The position numbers were made by a program, and so were the translations under genes. This document shows, piece after piece, positions 17,822 through 27,071 of a stretch of DNA of 64,000 bases (the first letter of the stretch is position 1; each line of letters begins with the position of its first letter). Below the pieces are notes generated by a model that was given only the letters and a program-made list of their open reading frames with translations, did no database searches and had not been told where the DNA came from. This DNA is from RYN-133 sp963785425 (GTDB lineage Bacteria > Actinomycetota > Actinomycetes > Mycobacteriales > Jatrophihabitantaceae), in the NCBI GenBank assembly GCA_963785425.1, contig CAWAVG010000002.1, positions 372,001-436,000 on the forward strand, given 5' to 3'.

Positions 17822-19801
17822 GTGGGTCGTCTGTCGCTGCGCGCACACGGTGAGTCGGTACGCCGGCTGTTCCTGGTGTACGCGCTCGTCAGCCTTGTGC
17901 CGGTCGTCGCGCTGGGCGCCGTCCTGTTCGCCGTGCTGCATCGCGCCGACGACCGTCGTGGGCTCGCTGAAGCGCGCGCCGAGTCTGATCTGATCGCGCG
18001 CACGGCGATCGCGCCGCTGCTGTCCGGAGCCGACCTGCGGTCGGGGCTGTCGTCCGCGGACCAGCGGGCGCTGAGCCGCACCGTCAAGCTCGCCGTAGAG
18101 AGCAAGGACGTGCTGCGGCTACGCATTCACGACCTCGACGGCCGCGTGTTGTTCACCGACGACGGCTCGGGTACCCGCGGGCCGGTGGAGGACGAGGTCC
18201 GCGACGCCGCAGGCGGCGAGGTCGTCGCGTCGCTCACCAGGCTGAATGCGGACAGCAACGACGTCGGACCCGTCGGGCCGCCGGTGGTCGAGATCTACCG
18301 TCCGCTGGTCGCAGCCGAGTCCGGGCGCCGCATCGGGGTTCTCGAGCTCTACCTGCCCTATGCGCCGATCGCGGCGCAGGTCAGTGCCGACCGGCGCACG
18401 GTCACCGTAACCCTCGGCGCCGGACTGGCGCTGCTGTGGCTCGTGCTGCTCGGCGTCTCGGCCTCCGTCATCCGGCGGCTGCGCCGTCAGCTCGACCGCA
18501 GCCGCTATCTGGCCGCCTACGACGCCCTGACCGCGCTGCCGAACCGCGCCACGTTCCTCGCCGCCGTGGGCGCCGCTGCCGACGACGGCGCGGTCGCCGT
18601 GGCGGTGGTCGACCTCGACGAGTTCAAGCACATCAACGACGCGCTCGGACACCGCAACGGCGACGAGTTGCTCGTCGGCCTCGCCGACCGGCTGCGAAGC
18701 GCCCTCTCCGGCGAGGCCGTCGTTGCGCGCCTCGGCGGCGACGAGTTCGGGGTGCTGATCTGCGACGCCGAAAGACGCGACGTCATGGGCCTGCTGACGA
18801 CGATGCGCCGCGCGATCGGAACGCCGATGGAGATCGCGGGCGTCCCGCTGGTGCTCGAGGCCAGCGTCGGCGTCGCGTTCGCGCCCGACGACGGCCGCAC
18901 CGGCGCGATGTTGCTACAGCGGGCCGGAACGGCGATGCGGGTCGCGAAGGAGCACCAGCTCGGCGTCGTCCGCTACCGCCCCGATCACGACACCTTCGAC
19001 GCCGCGGCCCTCGCGCTCGTCGCGGACCTCAGGCGCGCGATCGAAGCCGACGAGCTCGTGCTGCACTACCAACCGAAGGTCAGCCTCTCGGACGGCACGG
19101 TGACCGGACTGGAGGCCTTGGTGCGGTGGCAGCATCCGACGCTGGGGTTGCTGTACCCCGACTCGTTCATCCCGATTGCCGAGCGCACCGAGCTGATCGA
19201 CCACCTGACGCGTTGGGTCCTGCGCCGGGCCGTCGACGACCTGCACACGATCGACCCGTCCGGCCGTATGAGGGTCGCGGTCAACGTCTCGGCGCGCTCG
19301 CTCACCCGGGGCGACCTCGCCGACGACGTGCTGACCGCCGTGGCCGCGGCCGACTTGCGTCCCGACCGCCTAGTCGTCGAGATCACCGAGACCGCGTTGA
19401 TGTCCGACCCCGTTGCAGCCGCACACACGCTGTCGCGCTTGCATTCGGCGGGTGTCGGCGTGTCGATCGACGACTTCGGCGCGGGACAGACGAGCCTGAG
19501 CTACCTCGTCACTCTTCCGGTCAGCGAGGTCAAGATCGACAAGATCTTCGTCATGTCAATGCTGGCCGAGCCGCGCAAGGAAGCCATCGTGCGATCGGTG
19601 ATCGAACTCGGCCACAGCCTGGGGTTCGTCGTCACGGCCGAAGGCGTCGAGAACCGTGCCGTCGTCGACCGGCTCCGCCAACTGGCCTGCGACACCGCGC
19701 AGGGCTACCACCTCTCACGGCCGGTACCCATCGCGCAGGTAGCTGCCGCTGTACAACGCAGCACGGCCGCTCTCGCGGTGCCCGCTCGCCTCTCGGCGTG
19801 A
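17822..19801 (+). CDS. Membrane GGDEF-EAL protein (diguanylate cyclase/phosphodiesterase)
   Basis: A 659-residue protein. An N-terminal membrane helix (VRRLFLVYALVSLVPVVALG), an external sensor of about 160 residues and a second helix (TLGAGLALLWLVLLGVSASV) come before the GGDEF domain and the EAL domain. The GGDEF signature is intact at residues 305-309 (RLGGDEFG) and EAL is intact at 431-433 (LEALVRW), with the downstream metal motifs ITETALM, DDFGAG and KIDKIF. Both synthesis and breakdown of cyclic di-GMP are therefore possible. GTG 17822 is the start. Its last 87 bases overlap the convergent carboxypeptidase gene. Confidence 0.92.
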   Translation: MGRLSLRAHGESVRRLFLVYALVSLVPVVALGAVLFAVLHRADDRRGLAEARAESDLIARTAIAPLLSGADLRSGLSSADQRALSRTVKLAVESKDVLRLRIHDLDGRVLFTDDGSGTRGPVEDEVRDAAGGEVVASLTRLNADSNDVGPVGPPVVEIYRPLVAAESGRRIGVLELYLPYAPIAAQVSADRRTVTVTLGAGLALLWLVLLGVSASVIRRLRRQLDRSRYLAAYDALTALPNRATFLAAVGAAADDGAVAVAVVDLDEFKHINDALGHRNGDELLVGLADRLRSALSGEAVVARLGGDEFGVLICDAERRDVMGLLTTMRRAIGTPMEIAGVPLVLEASVGVAFAPDDGRTGAMLLQRAGTAMRVAKEHQLGVVRYRPDHDTFDAAALALVADLRRAIEADELVLHYQPKVSLSDGTVTGLEALVRWQHPTLGLLYPDSFIPIAERTELIDHLTRWVLRRAVDDLHTIDPSGRMRVAVNVSARSLTRGDLADDVLTAVAAADLRPDRLVVEITETALMSDPVAAAHTLSRLHSAGVGVSIDDFGAGQTSLSYLVTLPVSEVKIDKIFVMSMLAEPRKEAIVRSVIELGHSLGFVVTAEGVENRAVVDRLRQLACDTAQGYHLSRPVPIAQVAAAVQRSTAALAVPARLSA

Positions 19802-20647
19802 CGCAGCGTCGCTCACGGTGCGTACGAGCCGGTCGGCGGCCCGCAGCGCAGGCGTGATCAAGTCGCCACCCTGCTGGCCCATCACGGCCCCGTAGACATC
19901 GACGCGTCGACCGGCGTCGCGCCGGTGCGCGAGGAACACGAAGCAACCACCCGACTGTGACATCGAACCGGTCTTGATGCCGACAAAACCGTCGTGACCG
20001 AGCAGGGTGTCGTAGTTGTCGACCCGACCGGCGACCGGCAGGACGTAGCTCGACCGGTTCGCCATCGCCCGCAGCGACGGAAGATGCATCGCCTTACGCG
20101 CCAGCACGATCTGGTCGCGCGGGGTCGACCGTGTGGCCGAGTCGAAACCGCTCGGGTCTGTGTAGTGCGAACGGGTCATGCCGAGGGTGCGCGCGGTTCG
20201 GTTCATTGCCGCGACGAACCGCGCCACCGTGCCGGACACCCGCCGCGCGATCATGATCGCGACGTTGTTCGCCGACGGCAGCATGATCGCGGCGAGCGCC
20301 TGGCGCTCGGTCAACCGCTCGCCGGCACGCACGGCGACCGTCGATTCGCCACGGTCGACGCGGCGGTGCCAGTCGGCGACGTCAGCACGGGTGACCGACA
20401 TGCGGAAGCCGCCCCGCTGGGTCATCGGATCCTCGCTGAGCATGACCACGGCGGTCATTACCTTGGCCATGCTCGCGATCGGCGCGACATGCTGGCGCGG
20501 CCCCAGGTGCATCCGTCCGCCCCCGTAGGCGAAGCCCGCCTGACCGACCGACGGCCACGCCGGCCGGGCGGATGCTGGGGTGGCCGCTGCAACAACGCTC
20601 GCCAGCAGACCCGCGACGAGCAGGGCGGTCAGGCAGCACCGTTTCAC
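19715..20647 (-). CDS. D-alanyl-D-alanine carboxypeptidase, S11 family (second of a pair)
   Basis: A 310-residue penicillin-binding protein that trims peptidoglycan stem peptides. It has a signal peptide (LTALLVAGLLASVVAAATPASA) and the three active-site motifs SMAK, SAN and KTG. GTG 20647 is the start. Its GTGA would overlap a TGA belonging to the upstream carboxypeptidase if one base were restored there. It pairs with a paralogue immediately upstream. Confidence 0.9.
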   Translation of the reverse strand: MKRCCLTALLVAGLLASVVAAATPASARPAWPSVGQAGFAYGGGRMHLGPRQHVAPIASMAKVMTAVVMLSEDPMTQRGGFRMSVTRADVADWHRRVDRGESTVAVRAGERLTERQALAAIMLPSANNVAIMIARRVSGTVARFVAAMNRTARTLGMTRSHYTDPSGFDSATRSTPRDQIVLARKAMHLPSLRAMANRSSYVLPVAGRVDNYDTLLGHDGFVGIKTGSMSQSGGCFVFLAHRRDAGRRVDVYGAVMGQQGGDLITPALRAADRLVRTVSDAASRREASGHRESGRAALYSGSYLRDGYRP

Positions 20648-21557
20648 GTCCCGCAGTCTGCCGCATCGCCACCGTCGCGGCGGCGTGATCGGCGAGTTGC
20701 AGACCCGCGTACAACCCGGCCGTGATCAGATTGTGGCCGTCCTGGCCGAGCACGACCCCGGTGATGACGACGCGGTGACCGGCGACCGACCGGTCCGAAC
20801 GGAACATGAAGCACCCGCCGGCGGCGTCGTCCGAGCCCGTCTTGATGCCCACGAAGCCGTGGCTGCCCAGCAAGGTGTCCGTGTTGGTCACGTGTCCGAC
20901 GACGGGCATCGGGTACCGCGGCATGCGCACGACACCGCGCAACGTGGGGTTCCGCATCGCGACGATCGCCAGTCGCAGCTGGTCGGCCGCGGTCGAGGTC
21001 GTCGTCGCGGACAACCCGCTCGGGTCGGTGTAGTGCGTGTTGCGCATGCCGAGGGCGTGCGCCTCGTCGTTCATACGCGCGACGAAGGCTGCGACGCTGC
21101 CGGCCGTGCGCCGCGCCAGCATGATCGCGATGTTGTTCGCCGACGGCAGCAGCAGCGCGGCAAGGGCCTGTCGCTCGGTCAGTACTTCGCCGCTTTCGAC
21201 CGTGAGCACCGACTCGTCGTTCTGCTTGCGTGCCGCGGTGTCGCCGACGTCAGCTGTGCTGATCTGCATGCTGAAACCTGGTTCACGGGGCCGAAGCGGG
21301 GCGGCCCGCAACACGAGCAAGGCCGTCATGACCTTCGCGACGCTGGCGATCGGAACGGGCCGTTGCGCGGGGCCGGCGCGCATCATGCCGGCGCCGATCA
21401 CATAGGCGCCCTCTCCATGTACCGGCCATCCGGACGAGCCCAGATAGTGGCGCCGCGTGTCGTCCTGGACGAAGCGGACGACAGCGACAGCGACGACCGC
21501 GGCGACCACGACGGTGACGGCGGTGACGGCGACAGCGATGGCGCGAGTACGAGACAT
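20382..21557 (-). CDS. D-alanyl-D-alanine carboxypeptidase, S11 family (first of a pair; tail doubtful)
   Basis: The N-terminal membrane anchor (AIAVAVTAVTVVVAAVVAVA) is followed by an S11 domain with SVAK, SAN and KTG. Similarity to the neighbouring paralogue ends near LQLADHAAATVAM. After that the 391-residue frame runs about 265 bases over the start and signal peptide of the next gene on the same strand. One missing base between about 20650 and 20710 would end the protein at the TGA at 20646-20644 after about 304 residues, matching the 310 of its paralogue and giving a GTGA coupling overlap. Confidence 0.75.
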   Translation of the reverse strand: MSRTRAIAVAVTAVTVVVAAVVAVAVVRFVQDDTRRHYLGSSGWPVHGEGAYVIGAGMMRAGPAQRPVPIASVAKVMTALLVLRAAPLRPREPGFSMQISTADVGDTAARKQNDESVLTVESGEVLTERQALAALLLPSANNIAIMLARRTAGSVAAFVARMNDEAHALGMRNTHYTDPSGLSATTTSTAADQLRLAIVAMRNPTLRGVVRMPRYPMPVVGHVTNTDTLLGSHGFVGIKTGSDDAAGGCFMFRSDRSVAGHRVVITGVVLGQDGHNLITAGLYAGLQLADHAAATVAMRQTAGRETVLPDRPARRGSAGERCCSGHPSIRPAGVAVGRSGGLRLRGRTDAPGAAPACRADREHGQGNDRRGHAQRGSDDPAGRLPHVGHPC

Positions 21558-21670
21558 GCCGCTGACGGTGACGACAGACGGTTATCGTCAGCATTCACAG
21601 CGTCCTTATCCCTCGCTTATGGTGCGTGCGGAAGGCTGGCGTGCGAACCCGACCACGGAGATCACCGACA

Positions 21671-22336
21671 GTGCGCGTGCTACTCGCCGATGACGAGCGG
21701 TTGCTTGCCGACACCGTTGCCGACGGTCTGCGCAAGCTCGCGATGGCGGTCGACGTCTGTTACGACGGAGAAGCCGCGCTCGAACGGCTCGGTGTCAATC
21801 ACTACGACGTCGCCATCCTCGACCGTGACATGCCCGGTCGTACCGGCGACGAGGTGTGCCGGTGGGCGGTCGACCGCGAGATCGGCACGCGCATCCTCAT
21901 CCTCACCGCTGCTGCGGGTATTCGCGACCGGGTGGACGGCCTCGGGCTCGGCGCCGACGACTACCTCACGAAGCCCTTCGCCTTCGCCGAACTCGCGGCG
22001 CGCGTGCAGGCCTTGGCGCGGCGGCCGCCGGCAGCGATCCACCCCGTGCTCGACCGCGACGATGTGCTGCTCGACGTCCCGCGCCACCGTGCGTTTCGCG
22101 ACGGCCGGTTGCTCGACCTGACCCCCAAGGAGTTCGCCGTGCTGTCGGTGCTGATGCGCGCCGCCGGCACGGTGGTGACGGCAGAGCAGCTGCTCGAGCA
22201 GGCATGGGACGAGCACGCCGATCCGTTCACGAACGCGGTGCGGGTCGCGGTCATGACGCTGCGGCGCAAGCTCGGCGACCCGCCGATCGTGCATACGCTG
22301 CCGAGGGTGGGCTACCGGTTCGGAGATCCCGACTGA
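21671..22336 (+). CDS. OmpR/PhoB family response regulator
   Basis: A 221-residue protein. The receiver domain has acidic residues LADDE, phospho-acceptor Asp in ILDRDMPG and the conserved Lys in YLTKPF. The C-terminal winged helix reads DLTPKEFAVLSVLMR and RVAVMTLRRKLGDP. GTG 21671 is chosen because it gives MRVLLADDE; an upstream GTG at 21626 would add an unlikely basic stretch. The stop overlaps the kinase ATG by one base (TGATG). Confidence 0.93.
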   Translation: MRVLLADDERLLADTVADGLRKLAMAVDVCYDGEAALERLGVNHYDVAILDRDMPGRTGDEVCRWAVDREIGTRILILTAAAGIRDRVDGLGLGADDYLTKPFAFAELAARVQALARRPPAAIHPVLDRDDVLLDVPRHRAFRDGRLLDLTPKEFAVLSVLMRAAGTVVTAEQLLEQAWDEHADPFTNAVRVAVMTLRRKLGDPPIVHTLPRVGYRFGDPD

Positions 22337-23448
22337 TGCACCTGTCGCCGCGGCACCGTTTCGTGATCGCCATGCTGGTCAGCTGGCCGGTGGGCCTGCT
22401 GTACCTCTACTGGCTCTACGTCAACGGTGTGAACGTGCTCCGCTGGTACCGCTCCGGAATCGTCGATTGCAGTCCGGCCCTGCTGACGGTCACCAACGGG
22501 TGCGGTCCGGAGAACTACAGCGTGACCTTCGCCTGGGTGCAGCTGATCGTGGTCACCGGGCTGATGGTCGCGTTCGGCTTCATGTTGGCCCGCTGGGTGC
22601 TGCGTCCGGTCGCCCAGATGGCCGACACCGTCGCGCGGCTGGGACCGACCAGCCTCGGCGTGCGCCTGTCCGCCGCCGGACGACGCGGCGACGAGGCGAA
22701 GCGGCTGGCCGACGCCATCGACTCGATGCTCGACCGCGTCGCCGACGGCTACCAGGCGCAGCAGCGCTTCGCCGCGAACGCGTCGCACGAACTCCGTACC
22801 CCCCTGGCCACGCAGCGCGCGCTGATCGAGATCAGCCTCGCCGACGCGCTGACGCCCGACCAGCTCCAACTCGTGTCACGCCAGCTGCTGGCGACCAACG
22901 CGCGCAACGAGGCGCTCATCGAGGGGCTGTTGGTGCTCGCCGAGACCGATCGAGGATTGGTCTCGCGCACATCCCAGCGCCTGGATCTCATCGCTGCGGG
23001 CGCCGTCGAGATCCTGCGTCCCTCGGCGGACAAGGCCGGGTTGCAGCTCGACGCCGACCTCACTCCCGTCGAGATCGAGGGCGAGGCTCCGCTGCTGGAG
23101 CGGCTGGTGACCAACCTCGTCCAGAACGCGATCAAGTACAACGAGCCGAGCGGCTGGGTGCGCGTCGGTGTCACCGCGGACGGACGCCTCACCGTCACCA
23201 ACAGCGGGCCGCGGGTAGTGCCGGAAAGCGTCGCAGGACTGTTCGAACCGTTCCGGCGCGGCTCCGGCGACCGGCTCGATCATGGCGCAGGAGTGGGCCT
23301 AGGCCTCACGATCGCACGGTCGGTCGCCACCGCCCACGCAGGCACGATCCGCGCCGATGCGAACCCCGACGGTGGCCTCACCGTCGTCGCGGCCCTCCCG
23401 ATGGCGACGGGGCGGCGTGCGCTACGGTCCGACGATGGTGCACGGTGA
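22336..23448 (+). CDS. Sensor histidine kinase
   Basis: A 370-residue partner of the preceding regulator. Two membrane helices (residues about 10-30 and 72-95) flank a short external loop with three Cys. HAMP, then HisKA with NASHELRTPLATQRALIE, N-box LVTNLVQNAIKYN and a G-box (GAGVGLGLTIAR) follow. The external loop of about 40 residues is short, so the signal may be sensed in the membrane. The divergent carboxypeptidase pair suggests an envelope role, which is inference only. Confidence 0.92.
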   Translation: MHLSPRHRFVIAMLVSWPVGLLYLYWLYVNGVNVLRWYRSGIVDCSPALLTVTNGCGPENYSVTFAWVQLIVVTGLMVAFGFMLARWVLRPVAQMADTVARLGPTSLGVRLSAAGRRGDEAKRLADAIDSMLDRVADGYQAQQRFAANASHELRTPLATQRALIEISLADALTPDQLQLVSRQLLATNARNEALIEGLLVLAETDRGLVSRTSQRLDLIAAGAVEILRPSADKAGLQLDADLTPVEIEGEAPLLERLVTNLVQNAIKYNEPSGWVRVGVTADGRLTVTNSGPRVVPESVAGLFEPFRRGSGDRLDHGAGVGLGLTIARSVATAHAGTIRADANPDGGLTVVAALPMATGRRALRSDDGAR

Positions 23449-25000
23449 CGATGAGGTCGCTGCCCACCTCGAGGACCTGATCGCGCAGTACTTCCCGCCA
23501 CCGTCGGACACCCAGACTTATGTCGGCGACTCCGAATGGGTCCCGTTCGTCGACGGTGAGCACTACTTCGCCGAACTCGACGAGCAGCTGGGCAAGGCGG
23601 GACCCGGCGACACGATCCTGGCGAGCGGGCTCGAGATCAAACCCGGGATCGACCTGCGCGGCCGCCCCGCCGGTCATCCCGATCAGCTGCCGTTGGGACG
23701 CCAGTTCGCAGAGGCCGCCGCTCGAGGCGCCGACGTGCGGTTGCTCATCGCCGGACGGGTGTTTCCCGCGTCCCTGCCGCGCAGCGGGCTGCCCTTCCGG
23801 GGCAACGCCTTCGACGCCGACCACCTGCGCGAACTGCGGGTCAACGGTTCGGACGAACCGCCGCTGCGCGGCCGGGTACTCATCGACTTCTCCAGCGCAC
23901 TGCTCGGTTCGAACCATCAGAAGACCGTCGTCGTGCACATCGGGGGAATGCTGACGTCCTACGTCAGTGGCATCGACCTCGCCGAGCACCGCTGGGACGC
24001 AGCGCCGCACGACCGCCTGGTGCTCGAGGGCGGTCGCTGGGGCTGGCACGACATGGCGGTGCGGCTGCGGGGGCCGGCCGCACAGAAGGTGTGGGACATC
24101 TTTCGCGAGCGGTGGCAGGAGACGCTGACGCTGCCGCACGAGCACTGGCTGGCGAGCCCGACAGATCGTCGCCGGTTGAACCCGCCGGGGGCGCTGGCCG
24201 CTCCGGCGCCGGCGCCCACGGCCGCACCGATCGAGGGGTCCGGCGTCGCGGTGCGCGTGCTTCGGTCGACGTTCCACCGCAAGGTGGATTCGCATCTGCC
24301 GTTCCGCCGCCGCGGCTGGGATCTGGTGCCCGCGGGCGGGCACCAGGAGATCTTCACGACGCTGACCGCAGCCATCGGTGCGGCGCGGCGCTACATCTAT
24401 CTCGAGGACCAGTACCTCGAGGAATCGGTCGGTGGCAACAAGCGATTCGAGCTCTACCCGCATCTGTGCGCGGCGGCGGCTCGCGGGGTCAAGGTGATCC
24501 TGGTCGGCTCGGGCACACGTGATCCGGAGGACATCGACTTCGGCGGCCTCGAGATCAACCGCGAGCTGAATGCGGACCTGCAGACGAAGCTGGTCGACCC
24601 GCTCCGGCCGGCCGCCCGGGCGAATGTCGCCGTGCACCGCATCGAGAGCTGCACCGTCCACGCGAAGCTGTTCCTGATCGACGACGTGTTCGCCAACATC
24701 GGATCGGCAAATGTGTTCAGCCGATCGATGTGGGGCGCTGACAGCGAGATGAGCGCGGCCGTCGTCGCAACGACGTCCTCGGTGCGTGAGCTGCGGATCG
24801 CCGTGTGGGGCGAGCACCTGCGCACCGAAGTGACCGCGCAGGTACACGACGCGCTCGCCGACCTCGATCTCGCGCTCGGCATCTGGCGTCCGCAATGGCT
24901 GCCCGACGGCGTCTCGCGATCGACGTGGCAGCGCGCGGGCAACCCGCCCGGGTTCGCACCCGACGAGCGTGCGATCACGCTCGTCGGGCCGCACCTGTGA
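23435..25000 (+). CDS. Phospholipase D family protein
   Basis: A 521-residue protein with two PLD half-domains. The C-terminal HKD motif is complete (VHAKLFLIDD). The N-terminal one reads SNHQKTVVVH, so the Asp four residues after the Lys is a His. It lacks a signal peptide. ATG 23435 overlaps the kinase by 14 bases. Hydrolysis of a phospholipid or another phosphodiester is expected. The altered first motif may change activity. Confidence 0.82.
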   Translation: MVHGDDEVAAHLEDLIAQYFPPPSDTQTYVGDSEWVPFVDGEHYFAELDEQLGKAGPGDTILASGLEIKPGIDLRGRPAGHPDQLPLGRQFAEAAARGADVRLLIAGRVFPASLPRSGLPFRGNAFDADHLRELRVNGSDEPPLRGRVLIDFSSALLGSNHQKTVVVHIGGMLTSYVSGIDLAEHRWDAAPHDRLVLEGGRWGWHDMAVRLRGPAAQKVWDIFRERWQETLTLPHEHWLASPTDRRRLNPPGALAAPAPAPTAAPIEGSGVAVRVLRSTFHRKVDSHLPFRRRGWDLVPAGGHQEIFTTLTAAIGAARRYIYLEDQYLEESVGGNKRFELYPHLCAAAARGVKVILVGSGTRDPEDIDFGGLEINRELNADLQTKLVDPLRPAARANVAVHRIESCTVHAKLFLIDDVFANIGSANVFSRSMWGADSEMSAAVVATTSSVRELRIAVWGEHLRTEVTAQVHDALADLDLALGIWRPQWLPDGVSRSTWQRAGNPPGFAPDERAITLVGPHL

Positions 25001-25004
25001 CGCG

Positions 25005-26696
25005 TCAGGTCGTCGCGACGAGCACCTTCTCCTTCGCGGTGTCGGCGAAGTAGTCGCCCGGTCTGGTGGCGTCGGTCCCTTCCGGTGCCCGCACCGCGCG
25101 CAGTAACACCGTCACCACCACGGCGACGACGACGTTCAGCAACAGGGCCGTGATCGCGATGTACACCTTCTGATCCGTGAACGGGAAGGTCGCCAGCGGC
25201 GAGCCGAAGTGTCGCGTGCCGCTGCCGACGACCGTCTTGACTCCGTTGACGAGCTTGACGTGCAGGTCGGGCACCTGCTGCTGGTACGCGACGACCGTGC
25301 CGTAGACCATGCCGACGGCCCACCCCGCGAGCAGCGCCCAGCGGTGGAACCAGCGGGTGTACAGACCGGCGACGATCGCGATGATCGTCTGCAGGATCCA
25401 CACGCCGCCCAGCAGCTGGAAGTTGATGGCGTTCTGGGCATCCAGGCCGAGCACGAACAGCAACGCGCCGAACTTCACCACGAGCGAGACCAGCTTCGAG
25501 ACCTGCGCCTCGTGCTTGGGCGACGCGTCATGCTTGACGAACTCGCGGTAGATGTTGCGGGTGAACAGGTTCGCAGCCGCGATCGACATGATCGCTGCAG
25601 GGACGAGGGCGCCGATCGCGATCGCGGCGAAGCACACGCCGGCGAACCAGTCGGGGAAGACCTGGTCGAAGAAGCGTGGCACCGCGAGCTGGGCGTTGGC
25701 GACACCGTCAGGGCCGAAGATGTTCGTACCCTTGGCGATCGCTGCGAAACCGAGCAGGGCGAGCAGCGCCAGCATCAGCGAGTACAGCGGGAGGATCGCC
25801 GCGTTGCGGCGGATCACGTTGCGGCTGCGTCCCGACAGCACCGCCGTCATCGAGTGCGGATACATGAACAGTGCCAGGGCCGAACCGAACGCGAGCGTGC
25901 CGAACGCCCAGTAGTTCGCGTTGCTCGTGATGAACACGCCCGGCTTGCCCGTGACCGGCGACGTCTTCGCCATCTGCGCCTTCGCCGAGTCGAACATCGT
26001 CCCGAAGCCGATCTTCGTAGCGACGTAGATGATTGCGACCACGATCACGATGTAGATCAGGGTGTCCTTGACGAAGGCGATGATCGCCGGCGCCCGCAGG
26101 CCGGACGAGTACGTGTAGGCCGCGAGGACGGCGAAGGCAATGATCAGCGGCAGATCCTTGGCGAAGGTGCTGCCCGTGCCGCCGAGCCCCATCGTGGTGA
26201 CGACGGCCTGGATGCCGACGAGTTGCAGAGCGATGTACGGCATCGTCGCGAGGATGCCGGTAACAGCCACGGCGAGAGCCAGGCCACGGCTGTCGTAGCG
26301 GCCGCGCACGAAGTCGGCAGGGGTGACGTAGCCGTGCCGGTGCGCGACGCTCCAGAACCTCGGCATGAAGATGAAGATGATCGGGTACGCGATGATCGTG
26401 TACGGCACGGCGAAGAACCCGCTCACCGCACCGGTCGCGTACAGCGCCGCGGGCACGGCGACGAAGGTGTAGGCGGTGTAGAGATCGCCGCCGAGCAGGA
26501 ACCACGTGATCACCGTGCCGAAGCCGCGACCGCCCAGCCCCCACTCGTCCAGGCTGTGCAGCTCGCCCGAGCGGCGCCAACGGGCGGCCCAGAATCCGCC
26601 GACGGTGACCAGGGCGAAGAAGAAGATGACGACGGCGAGTTCGACGCCGTTGACGCCGGTTCCGTCGGCGAGAATCGTCGGGGCGGCGGCGCTCAC
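25005..26696 (-). CDS. Sodium:solute symporter family transporter (MctP-like)
   Basis: A 563-residue SSS-family protein with about 13 membrane segments. It contains LGGRGFGTVITWFLLGGDLYTAYTF and VAVTGILATMPYIALQLVGI, features shared with monocarboxylate permeases of the MctP type. It is preceded by a DUF3311 protein with a GTGA overlap, the standard small partner of such symporters. The substrate is probably a short organic acid (inferred). Confidence 0.88.
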   Translation of the reverse strand: MSAAAPTILADGTGVNGVELAVVIFFFALVTVGGFWAARWRRSGELHSLDEWGLGGRGFGTVITWFLLGGDLYTAYTFVAVPAALYATGAVSGFFAVPYTIIAYPIIFIFMPRFWSVAHRHGYVTPADFVRGRYDSRGLALAVAVTGILATMPYIALQLVGIQAVVTTMGLGGTGSTFAKDLPLIIAFAVLAAYTYSSGLRAPAIIAFVKDTLIYIVIVVAIIYVATKIGFGTMFDSAKAQMAKTSPVTGKPGVFITSNANYWAFGTLAFGSALALFMYPHSMTAVLSGRSRNVIRRNAAILPLYSLMLALLALLGFAAIAKGTNIFGPDGVANAQLAVPRFFDQVFPDWFAGVCFAAIAIGALVPAAIMSIAAANLFTRNIYREFVKHDASPKHEAQVSKLVSLVVKFGALLFVLGLDAQNAINFQLLGGVWILQTIIAIVAGLYTRWFHRWALLAGWAVGMVYGTVVAYQQQVPDLHVKLVNGVKTVVGSGTRHFGSPLATFPFTDQKVYIAITALLLNVVVAVVVTVLLRAVRAPEGTDATRPGDYFADTAKEKVLVATT

Positions 26697-26956
26697 GGCC
26701 GCCCTCCCCGCGCCCTGGTGATGACGAGGTACGCGCCGCCGGTGAAGATCGGCGTGATGACGACCCACAGCAGCAGGTACCAGTAGAAGAACGGCATGCC
26801 CCACAACTTCGGGGTTTCGTAGGAGTAGGTCGGCACGAGTGCGAGCGCGACCATCGGTATCGCGAGAAGCAGTCCGGCGAGCACTTTCGCGTTCGTCGGT
26901 AGGGGCCGAACTTCGCTCGGTTCGTCGTGCTGCTCGGCATCGGCATCGATCGTCAT
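26693..26956 (-). CDS. DUF3311 small membrane protein, symporter partner
   Basis: An 87-residue protein with two membrane helices (VLAGLLLAIPMVALALVPTY and WYLLLWVVITPIFTGGAYLV). DUF3311 genes are usually placed directly before SSS permeases as here, with a four-base overlap. ATG 26956 is preferred over the upstream alternative at 27010. Its role in transporter assembly is unproven. Confidence 0.85.
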   Translation of the reverse strand: MTIDADAEQHDEPSEVRPLPTNAKVLAGLLLAIPMVALALVPTYSYETPKLWGMPFFYWYLLLWVVITPIFTGGAYLVITRARGGRP

Positions 26957-27071
26957 CGACAGCCTCCCGGGGCGTGAGGGGTCCGCGTGTGAGTGACCAT
27001 AGCGCCCCAAACGTCAGATTTGTGCGATGCGGTCTGCGAGCGTGCTCGACGCCCATGGCAAGGTTGATCGC

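Noticed and set aside
25209..26786. 525-codon open frame antisense to the SSS symporter
   Set aside because: Arg/Asp/Gln-rich shadow with no recognisable fold; the symporter strand is clearly coding.
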